64,000 bases of DNA, taken from positions 28,777 to 92,776 of the forward strand of contig CAJUES010000006.1 of the NCBI GenBank assembly GCA_910585765.1, written 5' to 3'. This DNA comes from an uncultured Lachnospiraceae bacterium. GTDB taxonomy: Bacteria > Bacillota > Clostridia > Lachnospirales > Lachnospiraceae. The notes beneath the pieces were generated by a model, which saw only the letters and a program-made list of their open reading frames with translations, made no database searches and was not told the origin of the DNA. A program made the position numbers and the translations under genes. Below, piece after piece: positions 36,079-44,483 of the stretch. Numbering within the stretch: position 1 is the first letter of the stretch; every line of letters begins with the position of its first letter.

Positions 36079-36107
36079 AGGATAGCACATGTCTAAATTC
36101 ATTGCAA
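36079..36107 (-). promoter_or_regulatory. Likely promoter of the T-box/aspS operon
   Basis: On the minus strand TTGCAA (36107-36102) and TATCCT (36084-36079) are 17 bases apart, with TG-C before the -10. It lies between the broken HNH gene and the T-box. Confidence 0.5.
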
Positions 36108-36116
36108 GCGTTTTTT

Positions 36117-36697
36117 CTATTTTTCGATTGATTCTATGTAGACTGATAACTCCGGATATGCCTCCTTGTTATCCCTGATCAGCCATCTTTTGAAAGCTGC
36201 AAATGGCGAACTGTCCCTCAGCTGCCGCTGTAATAGAAACATTAAATCCTCCTTTTCTTCACCCTCAGCTTCCCTGTATTCACGGATATATTCCTTAAAC
36301 TCCGAAAGTTCTTTTCTTAAAATCCTTCTCAGTATCGTAGCCTCCATCTTCTTTTGAGGCGTAGAACCGTAGTAGACTTCCTGCAAGAGCCTTACCGTAT
36401 TTTGTGTTTCCACCCGATCGTCCAGTATCTCAAACAGCAATTTCTCATCCGTTCCAAAATACCCCTCTTTTCGAAAAGCGATCAGCTCCTCTACATTCTC
36501 TTTCGTGCAATCGATGATGGGATCAAACTTTTCAAGCTTTGTATTATTGCAGTGTGCACAGGCTAAAAAGAGATTGTTCCAATCATACTTTAATGCTGTA
36601 TTTCCGTGATGGGGCGTCAAATGTTCACCTTTTGCATTTCCAGGGAATCGATGGCTTTTTTTACTTTTTCTGTCATTTTCCGTTCCACTTTGATCAT
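36117..36697 (-). pseudogene. ptuB: Broken HNH endonuclease gene (PtuB-like, Septu)
   Basis: The gene begins with an ATG at 36697 that overlaps the stop of the ATPase gene (ATGA) and encodes MIKVERKMTEKVKKAIDSLE, a typical start for this HNH family. The frame then stops at 36617. The HNH core continues in another frame from about 36632: GEHLTPHHGN, YDWNNLFLACAHCNNTK and about 150 further residues to 36117. Between the two parts the segment that should hold the first Cys pair of the zinc finger is missing in both frames. I read this as an internal deletion of roughly 30 codons with a frameshift. A sequencing error alone would not restore the cysteines. Confidence 0.75.
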
Positions 36698-37926
36698 AAC
36701 TGCCTTCCTTCCAACTCCAAAAACATATCTGTCAGCTCTGGCAAAAAACCTTTTGGAATCTTTCGAAGTTCACTTCGGATCCTGGCTCTCTCTGCATGCT
36801 CTGCCTCAGTCAAATCTGATCTTTCTTTCAGGCACTTGTATCTGTTGATTTTTTCTTTTATTTTATCCGAATATTCATCCACTCCAAAAAATCCCTCTGC
36901 AAGATCCTCTGATGAATATACCGACAGATCCTCCACTTCTATACAATTTTCCAGATCATATACTTTGACATTCGAGAGGGAATTCAAAACATATGGCGAA
37001 TGCGTCGTGACAATAAACTGGATCCTCGGAAAAAAGTCCGTCAAAAAGGGCAGGATCTTCTTTTGCAGACCAATGTGGAGATGGGTTTCCACCTCATCGA
37101 TCAATACAACTCCCTCTATGTCATATTGACTGATCCCATCCCCCAAAAGCCAGTTCCGATCCATCCTTAAAATCAAATCCGACACAATCTGGATAACAGA
37201 AGAATACCCATCTGAGAGCGTCTCAAGATTGAAAGGGACTCTGCCAGATTCATGGATCTTAAAACGGTACTCTTTATAATCGTATTCCAGATCGATCGTA
37301 TCGTTATCTAACAAAACCCTCAGCGCTCCCACAAACCGTTCAAACCATTTCTGGATCCGCTCGACAATGACCATATCACCTTCATTTCTTGCATATGCCT
37401 GCTGTGTCTTCAGATGCACCATATATTGCTGAAGAAGTTCCCCTGGCCGGGAATTGACCGCATAGGCATCACTCAGCTTGATATCTACAACCCCTTGTGC
37501 GCGGGCGATCTGTGTTTTTCTCCCCGCTGGAAAATATGCTGTCACAAAATCCCCCTGGGCGTATAAAGTCTCTATGTGCGCGCTGTCATTGAATGAAATC
37601 TTCACCCCAGCCGCATATTTTTCTACCTGCTCTAAAGCAAACTCATAATTCTTTTTTATTTCTGATTTCTCTGTTTCTGTCGCTGCTTTATTTATGGACT
37701 CTTCTATCATTGAGATTTGAGGAATATATAATTCAACTAAAGACTTAAATCTTTTGTCATTTATCGCCTGTAGATATTTTTGCAATGCAACCAGCAAAGA
37801 AGTCTTCCCCGATCCGTTTTTGCCGGTAATGATCAATTGCTGCCTGTGTTCTTTGTTTAAGGAGATCTCTGTATTCGATAAATGTCTCAGCTTATCGATA
37901 TTTATCTCTGTAATATAATGTTCCAT
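36694..37926 (-). CDS. ptuA: AAA family ATPase, PtuA-like (Septu defence)
   Basis: This 410-residue SMC/ABC-like ATPase has Walker A ITGKNGSGKTSLL near 37, a long helical insertion, the signature-like LSDGYSSVIQIV, Walker B VVLIDEVETHLH and the histidine switch VTTHSPYVL. Such AAA_15/AAA_21 ATPases coupled to an HNH nuclease form the Septu anti-phage system (PtuAB) and the effector of some retrons. No reverse transcriptase is present. The start at 37926 follows GGGGGAGTGGGAG. Base composition is AT-richer than the neighbours, in line with transfer. Because the nuclease partner is broken, the system may be inactive. Confidence 0.8.
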   Translation of the reverse strand: MEHYITEINIDKLRHLSNTEISLNKEHRQQLIITGKNGSGKTSLLVALQKYLQAINDKRFKSLVELYIPQISMIEESINKAATETEKSEIKKNYEFALEQVEKYAAGVKISFNDSAHIETLYAQGDFVTAYFPAGRKTQIARAQGVVDIKLSDAYAVNSRPGELLQQYMVHLKTQQAYARNEGDMVIVERIQKWFERFVGALRVLLDNDTIDLEYDYKEYRFKIHESGRVPFNLETLSDGYSSVIQIVSDLILRMDRNWLLGDGISQYDIEGVVLIDEVETHLHIGLQKKILPFLTDFFPRIQFIVTTHSPYVLNSLSNVKVYDLENCIEVEDLSVYSSEDLAEGFFGVDEYSDKIKEKINRYKCLKERSDLTEAEHAERARIRSELRKIPKGFLPELTDMFLELEGRQL

Positions 37927-38003
37927 GCTCCCACTCCCCCACATATTATCTATAGACTCTCGGAGTCTCTTTGTACCTGAAAGCGCCCCGAGAGCCTATA
38001 ACT

Positions 38004-38032
38004 ATAATACCCTATGCCTCATACTATATCAA
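38004..38032 (-). promoter_or_regulatory. Likely promoter of the PtuAB-like operon
   Basis: On the minus strand TTGATA (38032-38027) and TATTAT (38009-38004) are spaced by 17 bases. The leader also holds a CTCTCGG/CCGAGAG inverted pair (37957-37963/37988-37994). Confidence 0.5.
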
Positions 38033-38070
38033 GGATAAATATCCGCAAACCTGCATATACCACATGCAGC

Positions 38071-38691
38071 CTATATACGTCTTGTCTCTTTCGTCCTCCC
38101 GCAGAAGATCACCCCCGCAAGCAGCAGCACCGGAAAAATGATTCCCGCCAGAACGCCCATTTTCAGGTCATCGCCCAGCGCGCCCGACACCATCCCGACC
38201 AGCGTAGGACCTCCCGAACAGCCGATGTCACCGCCCAGCGCCAGCAGTGCGAACATCGCCGTACCGCCCTTTGGCAGCGATGCAGACGCCTTGCTGAACG
38301 TCCCCGGCCACATGATCCCGACAGACAGCCCGCAGACTGCACAGGCGATCAAACAAAACTGCGGAACCGGTATCAGGGAAATTCCCAGATAAGACAGTAT
38401 GCACAGACAGCAGCTGTAGACCATAAAGCGTTCCAGATCGATCCTGTCCCCGTATCTGCCGTAAAACAGTCTGGACGTCCCCATCAGAATGGCAAACGCC
38501 AGCGGTCCGGCCAGATCACCTGCCGTCTTGGAGATGCCAAGTCCTTTTTCCGCAAACGTCGATGCCCACTGGCTCACCGCCTGCTCACTCGCCCCCGCAC
38601 AGATCATCATGACCAGCAGTACCCAGAATACCCTGATCCCGAACAGCTCCTTCAACTGTGTACCCCCGCAGTTCTTTTGCGATCTGGCCAA
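38071..38691 (-). pseudogene. MFS transporter, C-terminal half only
   Basis: About 200 residues with six membrane helices match the second half of a major facilitator protein: LKELFGIRVFWVLLVMMICAGASEQAVSQW, a loop YGRYGDRI (the repeat of the MFS A-like motif), and a normal C terminus. The first six helices are absent and only a TTG codon could start it. The upstream DNA is another gene remnant. I regard it as a decayed transporter. Confidence 0.75.
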
Positions 38692-38722
38692 ACGCTTTCA
38701 AATGGTATGCAGGATCATATTA

Positions 38723-38918
38723 TTAGTTGACATTAAAATACGGATTTTTCGTCCAAAAGACAATGCAGTCCACAACCTCCGGAGATAAAGTGATCTTGGC
38801 TGATCTGATGTGCGTTTATTGGATTGCGCACATATAAATATCCTTCCTTTATTCTATTCAAGAACCATTCGGAATGATAATTCGGAATATCCGTTCTGCG
38901 GCTGACACTCAATATCAC
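38723..38918 (-). pseudogene. DUF1848 gene remnant (frameshifted and truncated)
   Basis: From a GTG at 38918 the frame encodes ILSVSRRTDIPNYHSEWF and YLYVRNPINAHQIS, the typical N terminus of DUF1848 proteins. It then runs off frame to a stop at 38733. In the next frame the expected continuation KITLSPEVVDCIVFWTKNP is visible before a stop at 38723. The normal protein is about 300 residues, so this is a frameshifted, truncated remnant. Confidence 0.8.
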
Positions 38919-38976
38919 GATATCATTTCCTTTCAAACTTAAAGGATCGCCCTGCAAAGAGAAGCGCTTTCCAAGA

Positions 38977-40515
38977 TCAAAACCGTTTGATCTTTTTTGT
39001 CGTATTTTTCTCAAATTCCGTCTCGCGCACCTTGATCTTGAACACCCTCTTGTAGAGCGGCGCGCCCTGATTGTACGCGTCGATGATCTTCTGCAGCTCG
39101 CTCTGGATATCCTTGATCTTCTTCTTGCCGGCATACTCGTAATCCGGGAAGATCTCCGCCTCGATCACGCCCTCGCTCTCGCGCACGAGCACCTCCTGCA
39201 CGAGCCGGTTCTCGGCAAGCTTGTTCTCGATCTCCTCCGGGGAGACATTCTCTCCGTTTGGCGTGATGATCAGGTTCTTCTTGCGCCCTGTCAGAAAGAT
39301 GAAGCCATCCTCGTCCACATACCCGAGATCCCCGGTCTTTAACCAGCCGTCTTCCAGCGTCTCCTCCGTCTCCTTCGGCATGTTGTAGTAGCCCTGCATG
39401 ACGCTCGATCCCTTTACCCAGAGCTCCTCGTCCACGACCTTTGCCTCGCAGTTTGGCATCAGTCTGCCGACGGAGCCGTCTTTCATAAAATCACCGTAGT
39501 TCGTGCTGATGACGGGCGAGCACTCTGTCATGCCGTAGCCCTGCCAGATCGTGATCCCATATTTTTTAAACATTTCCAGATATGCAGGATTGAGATATGC
39601 CCCGCCGCTGCACACCGTGTGGAACTGCTTACCAAACACTTTTGCCTTGACGAGCGGTGCGGGGATCCACGCCGCCTCCTCGAGCTTCTTTGCGAGCGTC
39701 TCGATCATCAGCGGCACCATCAGGATCATGTTCGGCTCAAACAGCTTGATGTTCTTCGCGACGCGCAGCAGCGAATCGTTGATGCAGATCACCGAGCCGA
39801 TGGAAATGCCTTTCAAGATATCCATGCTGAGACAGTACGCGTGGTGGATGGGGAGGACTGACAGGATCACGATGCCGGACTCCAGTCCCATGTCCAGGCA
39901 GGTCGCGTTCTCCGCCAGATTCCTGTGTGTGAGCATGACACCCTTGCTCTTGCCCGTCGTGCCGGATGTAAACATGATCGTCGCCAGCTGGTCCGGCTGC
40001 GGCGTGTAGTCAAACCCCGCGCTCTGTGCGCCGATCAGCTCCCACATGGACTGCTCCTTTGCGATCCCGTGCGGCTCGCTCATGCAGAGGATGTGCTCAA
40101 GCTTCGCGCAGCGCTCGGATGCCATCTGCGCCACACCTGCCTTTGCCTCGTCATAGACAAGCGTCGTGACATCCGCGCGGTCGATCAGCTCACACAGATC
40201 TGTCTCCGGTAGATTGGCGTCGAGCGGCACGACCACGCTCCCGCTGTCCGCCGTACCGAAGTACGCGACCACCCACGAGTAGGAGGTCGGTCCCACGATC
40301 GCGACATGTTTTCCCTGCTGCCCCAGCGCAGCCAGCACGGCTGAAAAACATTCCGTGTCATTTTTCAGCTGCGTGTACGTCCTGGACTCTATTTTTACTT
40401 CCTTTTTCCCGCTGTCCGCGCTGTTCTTTATCTTGTATCGGAACGCATCCTGCGCGCCAAAGTCCTGCTCTGCCGCAGCAAGCAGTTGCCGTATGGTACT
40501 ATGCATTTTGCCCAT
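38977..40515 (-). CDS. AMP-forming acyl/aryl ligase (adenylation enzyme)
   Basis: This 512-residue member of the ANL family activates a carboxylic acid as acyl-adenylate. The core motifs are intact: FTSGTTGKSKGVMLTH, YGMTECSP, GWLKTGDLGY, GRKKNLIITPNGENVSP and the C-terminal catalytic lysine in TTKKIKRF. Together with the adjacent acyl carrier protein it probably loads that carrier rather than CoA, but this is inference. The ATG at 40515 has GGAG upstream; GTG at 40527 and ATG at 40506 are alternatives. It is the last gene of a five-gene operon. Confidence 0.93.
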   Translation of the reverse strand: MGKMHSTIRQLLAAAEQDFGAQDAFRYKIKNSADSGKKEVKIESRTYTQLKNDTECFSAVLAALGQQGKHVAIVGPTSYSWVVAYFGTADSGSVVVPLDANLPETDLCELIDRADVTTLVYDEAKAGVAQMASERCAKLEHILCMSEPHGIAKEQSMWELIGAQSAGFDYTPQPDQLATIMFTSGTTGKSKGVMLTHRNLAENATCLDMGLESGIVILSVLPIHHAYCLSMDILKGISIGSVICINDSLLRVAKNIKLFEPNMILMVPLMIETLAKKLEEAAWIPAPLVKAKVFGKQFHTVCSGGAYLNPAYLEMFKKYGITIWQGYGMTECSPVISTNYGDFMKDGSVGRLMPNCEAKVVDEELWVKGSSVMQGYYNMPKETEETLEDGWLKTGDLGYVDEDGFIFLTGRKKNLIITPNGENVSPEEIENKLAENRLVQEVLVRESEGVIEAEIFPDYEYAGKKKIKDIQSELQKIIDAYNQGAPLYKRVFKIKVRETEFEKNTTKKIKRF

Positions 40516-40620
40516 ATCCTTCTCCACACCTTTCTGTTCTATTCCTTCGCTACTTCCTGCCCCTGTACATAAAATCTGGTGCTTCCATAACTGTCTACGA
40601 AAGCACCAGACAAACGTTTG

Positions 40621-40845
40621 TTATGAAATCTTCTCCAGATACGCCACTGCCTCCTGCACGGTGCGGATATTGGCCGCCTCCTCGGGATTCACTTCCACGT
40701 CAAGCTCATCCTCGATCTCCCCGAGCATACTCATGAAGTCAAAAGAGCTAAAACCAAGATCCTCCATAAAACGGGACTCCGGCTTGATATCCTCCTTCTT
40801 TACCTCAACATAATTTGTGATCAGATCTGTCAACTTATCAAACAT
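40621..40845 (-). CDS. Acyl/peptidyl carrier protein
   Basis: This 74-residue protein has the carrier fold with the likely phosphopantetheine serine in EDLGFSSFDFMSML, where most ACPs have DSLD. It is acidic, as is usual. It lies between the ligase and the condensation-like gene, so it probably carries the acyl group activated by the ligase. A ribosome site (GCAGGG) precedes the ATG. A dedicated carrier next to a free-standing ligase differs from fatty acid synthesis gene order. Confidence 0.93.
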   Translation of the reverse strand: MFDKLTDLITNYVEVKKEDIKPESRFMEDLGFSSFDFMSMLGEIEDELDVEVNPEEAANIRTVQEAVAYLEKIS

Positions 40846-40867
40846 TGCTTACCCTGCCTTTCCTGCA

Positions 40868-40891
40868 CAGGAATGCCTCCGGGCATTCCTG
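40868..40891. other. Intercistronic hairpin
   Basis: CAGGAATGCC (40868-40877) pairs perfectly with GGCATTCCTG (40882-40891) around a 4-base loop between the condensation-like and ACP genes. It lacks a T-tract, so it may modulate mRNA stability rather than end transcription. Confidence 0.55.
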
Positions 40892-40955
40892 TCCTGAATA
40901 GTTACCGTTACACTTTATTGTACCACAACACGATCCCCTGCGAAAGTTGATTTTA

Positions 40956-42356
40956 TCAGATCAGCTTTATCACATCGCCGATCTTTAAGTTCGGATTCTC
41001 GATCCCCTTGAACATGATCTTGCACATATAGTAGTAAAACAGTTCGAGCGCCTCCCTGCTGTACGCTTTCGTCTGATGCTCAAAGCTAAAGTCCAGACCA
41101 TTGTCCTCCGGCCTGTGCATCACAGTCAGATAGAGACCGTCCGCATAGTAGCCGTTCCCGTACCGCTTTGTCTTGTACCGGATATCGCCCAGGTCGACCA
41201 GTCCTTTTTCACGCAAAGTCGCAGGCTGGTATGTGAGCGCCACCGTCTCATATCCCATGCCAAGTGGTGTCTTGTAGACATCTTTCTTGTAGTTCATACA
41301 CTCCACCGGATCAAAATTCACATAGCGGAACGTCTCATTCTGCCTGTCCCTGATCTCAAAGATGCCTTCCAGGAATGTCTTGTCCTCCGGAATGATCGTG
41401 CGGAACGGAAAACTGTGGATGCGCGTGCCGCCCGATTTCTTCTCGAGCAGTGTCGCCCTGCGCGCATACGCAACCATCATGGACACATCGTCACAGTTGT
41501 TCATCTTCTGCAGATACGTACGGATCCCCATGATCAGCAGGCACTGCAGCGAGATGTGCTGCCGCTCGCAGAAAGTCATGAGGCGCTCCGTCGGCTCGCC
41601 CTCCAGATGGAAGATATCGATATCAGCCGCAAAACTGTCGGAACCTGTCGGCGCTGCCCTGAGATTGGGGTTGCCCGTCGCCCTCCTTGCGTCGTCGAGA
41701 CGCTTCCTGCCCTCGATGCCGTTGTAGATCGGTTCCGGCGCCTCAAACAGCTTGTGGAAATAAGCGCGGTCCCTCGCCTGTGCCTTGCTGCCCGCCTCGT
41801 ACGCAAAGTCCTTCTCGATCTGCTCGACATAGGAGCGCATGTCAGCCGGGTACGGTACATTCTCAAAGTTCGCATTGCAGTACAGCTCGATGACATCCTT
41901 CATAAATCCGATCAGCGACTGCGCATCGAGAAAACGGTGGTCGCCCACGATGTACATTCCCTCAAACCCGTCCGGCGTCCTGATGATGACAACCTTGTTC
42001 ATCGGCTCGTCCTGCCCGAACGGCACGCGCGTCCACTTTGTCATCTCAGCGTCCGCTTCCTCCATGGTCTTTCCCGTAAAATCGACAAACTCGATCTCGC
42101 GGTCCTCCTTGTCGACGATATACTGATACCACTGCTTCTCCTTCTCGTCATACACAAGTCTGGCACGCATGGACTCACAGCGCCCGTACGCCTTGTAGAT
42201 CGCCTTTCTGAGCTCGTCAATGTTCAGATCGAACTCGATCGTAAGGCTGCTGCCGACATTGAGGATCTCCTGCCCCGGACTGTACTGTGAATAGTAAAAA
42301 TGATACTTCTGTGCCGCGGTTAACGGGTACGTCTTATAACCTTTTCTTGTTTTCAT
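40956..42356 (-). CDS. Free-standing condensation-domain-like acyltransferase
   Basis: This 466-residue protein resembles NRPS condensation and related CoA-dependent acyltransferases: YPLTAAQKYHFYYSQY at the N terminus matches the C1 motif, and GDHRFLDAQS corresponds to the HHxxxDG active site, keeping the second His and the Asp but not the first His or the Gly. ISLQCLLIMGIRTYLQKM and FPFRTIIPE fit later motifs. It may join the carrier-bound acyl group to an amine or alcohol. The residue changes leave open a non-catalytic or altered role. The start follows GGAGGAAG. Product unknown. Confidence 0.78.
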   Translation of the reverse strand: MKTRKGYKTYPLTAAQKYHFYYSQYSPGQEILNVGSSLTIEFDLNIDELRKAIYKAYGRCESMRARLVYDEKEKQWYQYIVDKEDREIEFVDFTGKTMEEADAEMTKWTRVPFGQDEPMNKVVIIRTPDGFEGMYIVGDHRFLDAQSLIGFMKDVIELYCNANFENVPYPADMRSYVEQIEKDFAYEAGSKAQARDRAYFHKLFEAPEPIYNGIEGRKRLDDARRATGNPNLRAAPTGSDSFAADIDIFHLEGEPTERLMTFCERQHISLQCLLIMGIRTYLQKMNNCDDVSMMVAYARRATLLEKKSGGTRIHSFPFRTIIPEDKTFLEGIFEIRDRQNETFRYVNFDPVECMNYKKDVYKTPLGMGYETVALTYQPATLREKGLVDLGDIRYKTKRYGNGYYADGLYLTVMHRPEDNGLDFSFEHQTKAYSREALELFYYYMCKIMFKGIENPNLKIGDVIKLI

Positions 42357-42436
42357 GTTCTTCCTCCATGTTTCCTGTCCTTACAAATCCGGGACAATGC
42401 AAATTTGCCGTGAAAAAACCACCGCATATGTTTTTT

Positions 42437-43405
42437 TCACATGATCTCCTCAAAAAATTCATCCAGTGCCCGCTCATAACTCTCTGTGTCCTTATAATAG
42501 CTCTCCGCGTGTGCCGCACCCTCCACTTCCAGGATCTTCTTTGGCGACGCACAGCAGTCATAGATCTCACGGCACATATGATACGGCACAAACGTGTCCT
42601 TCGTGCCATGGATAAATAAGATCGGAACCTTTGCCTTCGCCACCTCGCGCTTGGCGTTGCACTCGTCCATGCCGTACCCCGCAAGCCTCCTGTTCAGGAT
42701 ATCCGCTCCCGGGATCGCCGGAAATGCAGGCAGATGGTACATATTTTTGAGCACGTGCGTGAACACTTCCTTCGGCGAGGTAAAGGCACAGTCAGAGACG
42801 ATCCCCCTGACCTGACCTGGCAGATCCAGCCCGCTTGCCATCAGCACCGTCGCACCGCCCATGCTCGTCCCGTGAAGCACGATCTCAACATCGTCGCCGA
42901 GCTCCTGCACCACCCAGTCGATCCACACGAGGGCGTCTTTCCTGTCAAGACAGCCAAATCCGATGTACTCACCCTCGCTCTCGCCGTGCGCCCTCGCGTC
43001 CGGCAGCAGCATCGCATATCCCCTGTTGAGATAGTAGCCTGACAACCCTATATAGTCGGACATGCCCTGGCTGGTATACCCGTGAAAACAGATCGCAACT
43101 TTTTTCCTGTCCGCACCTGCATCGGTGCCTGCTTCCTTTTTGAGCGCGGGAAAATATGTCGCGTGGAGTTTCAGACCGTCAAAAGATGTCTGGTAGACAT
43201 CCTCGTGCGCCTGCTCCAGCATAAAAGCCTTGCGCTTTTCCATAAAAGGCGCGTACTGACTCCAGTCGGTGCCGGACATCTTGATCGTCCGCTCCACCTT
43301 CGCGTTCCCCCGTTTCATCGTCCTTCTGTAAAAATATGCGATCTCTCCAATGCCTGCCGCCGCAAGAATCCCCGCACAGGCTGCAGCTTTTTTCAGTTTT
43401 CCCAT
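42437..43405 (-). CDS. Membrane-anchored alpha/beta hydrolase
   Basis: This 322-residue protein has an N-terminal hydrophobic anchor (about 5-25). It then carries an alpha/beta hydrolase domain with ICFHGYTSQG (oxyanion HG), nucleophile elbow HGTSMGGA, LFIHGTKDTFVP for the acid and GAAHAESY for the histidine. Similar proteins act as esterases, thioesterases or dienelactone-type hydrolases. In this operon it could release or trim the product of the ligase/carrier/condensation set (inference). The ATG follows GGAGGCGG. Confidence 0.88.
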   Translation of the reverse strand: MGKLKKAAACAGILAAAGIGEIAYFYRRTMKRGNAKVERTIKMSGTDWSQYAPFMEKRKAFMLEQAHEDVYQTSFDGLKLHATYFPALKKEAGTDAGADRKKVAICFHGYTSQGMSDYIGLSGYYLNRGYAMLLPDARAHGESEGEYIGFGCLDRKDALVWIDWVVQELGDDVEIVLHGTSMGGATVLMASGLDLPGQVRGIVSDCAFTSPKEVFTHVLKNMYHLPAFPAIPGADILNRRLAGYGMDECNAKREVAKAKVPILFIHGTKDTFVPYHMCREIYDCCASPKKILEVEGAAHAESYYKDTESYERALDEFFEEIM

Positions 43406-43436
43406 TCGTCCGCCTCCACACTACAATCACTCTCTA

Positions 43437-43494
43437 TTACAATCACTTACTTACAATCACTTACTATCATAACCATACTTTTACGATCACTTAC
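43437..43494. repeat. 14-base tandem repeat before the hydrolase gene
   Basis: TTACAATCACTTAC occurs at 43437 and 43451, and a variant (TTACGATCACTTAC) at 43481, in the spacer between the SCP2-like gene and the hydrolase gene and running up to the SCP2-like stop. Confidence 0.8.
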
Positions 43495-43886
43495 TTTTTG
43501 TCTGCCTTCTTCTTCTCTTCCTTCCTGGCTTCCTTGAGTTCTCTCTTCAACTCCTTTTTCTTTCGCTGGATGATATCGTTCAGCTTCAACGCCTTGTCAA
43601 TGTTTCCTTCCACTCGCAGCTTCTGCGTCGTGAATGCCCACACCGGATCCATCTGACCCTCGGCGATCTTGCGGAACACCTCCGGTGAGCTGATAAACAT
43701 CGCATCCCTGTCATAGTACTCGTACGGCTCCACGTAGAGCACGCCGTCCTTCACCTCCACATAGAACGCGCCGCCTGCCTCCTCGTCCTCGATGTTGAAC
43801 TGATATGCCAGATGCTCGTGGATGTCGCTCACATCAGCTCCCATAAATTTCCCTTTGATCTCATAAAAAAAATCTGCGTATGTCAT
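43491..43886 (-). CDS. SCP2 sterol-carrier-like lipid-binding protein
   Basis: This 131-residue protein matches the SCP2 fold: YQFNIEDEEAGGAFYVEVKDG, MFISSPEVFRKIAEGQMDPVWAFTTQKLRVEGNIDKAL. SCP2 domains bind lipids or fatty acyl groups. The C-terminal 25 residues are lysine-rich (KKKELKREL, EEKKKADKK). It is the first gene of the cluster and lies behind a promoter with two palindromes. Its presence supports a lipid-like substrate or product for the pathway. The ATG follows GGAGGAAG. Confidence 0.88.
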   Translation of the reverse strand: MTYADFFYEIKGKFMGADVSDIHEHLAYQFNIEDEEAGGAFYVEVKDGVLYVEPYEYYDRDAMFISSPEVFRKIAEGQMDPVWAFTTQKLRVEGNIDKALKLNDIIQRKKKELKRELKEARKEEKKKADKK

Positions 43887-43962
43887 GTTCTTCCTCCATC
43901 AATTAAATTCAGTACAAACTTTCCAAACCGCCGTCGGTTCCGGCGGTATTATTTGACTCGTT

Positions 43963-44021
43963 TCGACCGCCAGTCGACTTTGTTTAATCTTATCCTACCA
44001 TACTTTTCGACCGTCGGTCAA
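43963..44021 (-). promoter_or_regulatory. TetR-type operators overlapping the cluster promoter
   Basis: GACCGTCGGTC (44009-44019) is a perfect palindrome; TCGACCGCCAGTCGA (43963-43977) is a near copy 44 bases away. On the minus strand TTGACC (44021-44016) within the first site and TAGGAT (43997-43992), 18 bases apart, form the promoter, and the second site falls at the start of transcription. This is a classic repression layout for the adjacent TetR protein. Confidence 0.65.
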
Positions 44022-44145
44022 GTGCATTTTCCCCGAATTTGCGTCCTCTTTTATTTTATTTTTGTAACACTATTTACAATTGTTCCCGCAATGCAAATGT
44101 GCTATACTTTCATTAACTATCTGTACTATATAACTATATAATAGT

Positions 44146-44396
44146 AATCCTGCAGCCAATTACGCGCACTATATATAATGCAACATCATGAAAATTCTGC
44201 AGTCAGTTACACATACTATATATACAAATGGCGCATAATGAAAATCCTGCAGCCAATTACGCGCACTATATATAATGCAACATCATGAAAATCCTGCAGT
44301 CAGTTACACATACCATATATACAAATGGCGCATAATGAAAATACTGCAGTCAATTACACACACTATATATAATGCAACATCATGAAAATCCTGCTG
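44146..44396. repeat. 97 bp compound tandem repeat (alternating 47/50 bp units)
   Basis: CTGCAG marks each unit at 44150, 44197, 44247, 44294 and 44344, with a sixth degenerate copy at 44391. Spacings alternate 47, 50, 47, 50, 47, so the true period is 97 bases. Every unit holds an ACTATATATA-like box and ends in ATGAAAAT. There are about 2.5 copies of the 97 base period. Confidence 0.93.
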
Positions 44397-44483
44397 AGAA
44401 AAATGAAAAATATGATACGAACGTTGAGATAAGAGATGCGGACAACCATAACCACAGACAATCACAGAAAGGTGGCATCGCTC

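Larger units (their letters stand above)
43887..44483. other. Divergent control region between the acyl-ligase cluster and TetR gene
   Basis: This 597-base stretch has no gene. It contains a hairpin ACCGCCG/CGGCGGT (43927-43947), two operator-like palindromes with a promoter between them, and from 44146 a set of alternating 47 and 50 base repeats leading up to the TetR gene. Confidence 0.7.

Noticed and set aside
36117..37926. Retron with ATPase/HNH effector
   Set aside because: No reverse transcriptase or msr-msd structure was seen on either side, so a stand-alone Septu-like pair is the better reading.
44146..44396. Possible CRISPR array
   Set aside because: Units are contiguous and alternate in two lengths, with no unique spacers between constant repeats and no cas genes nearby.
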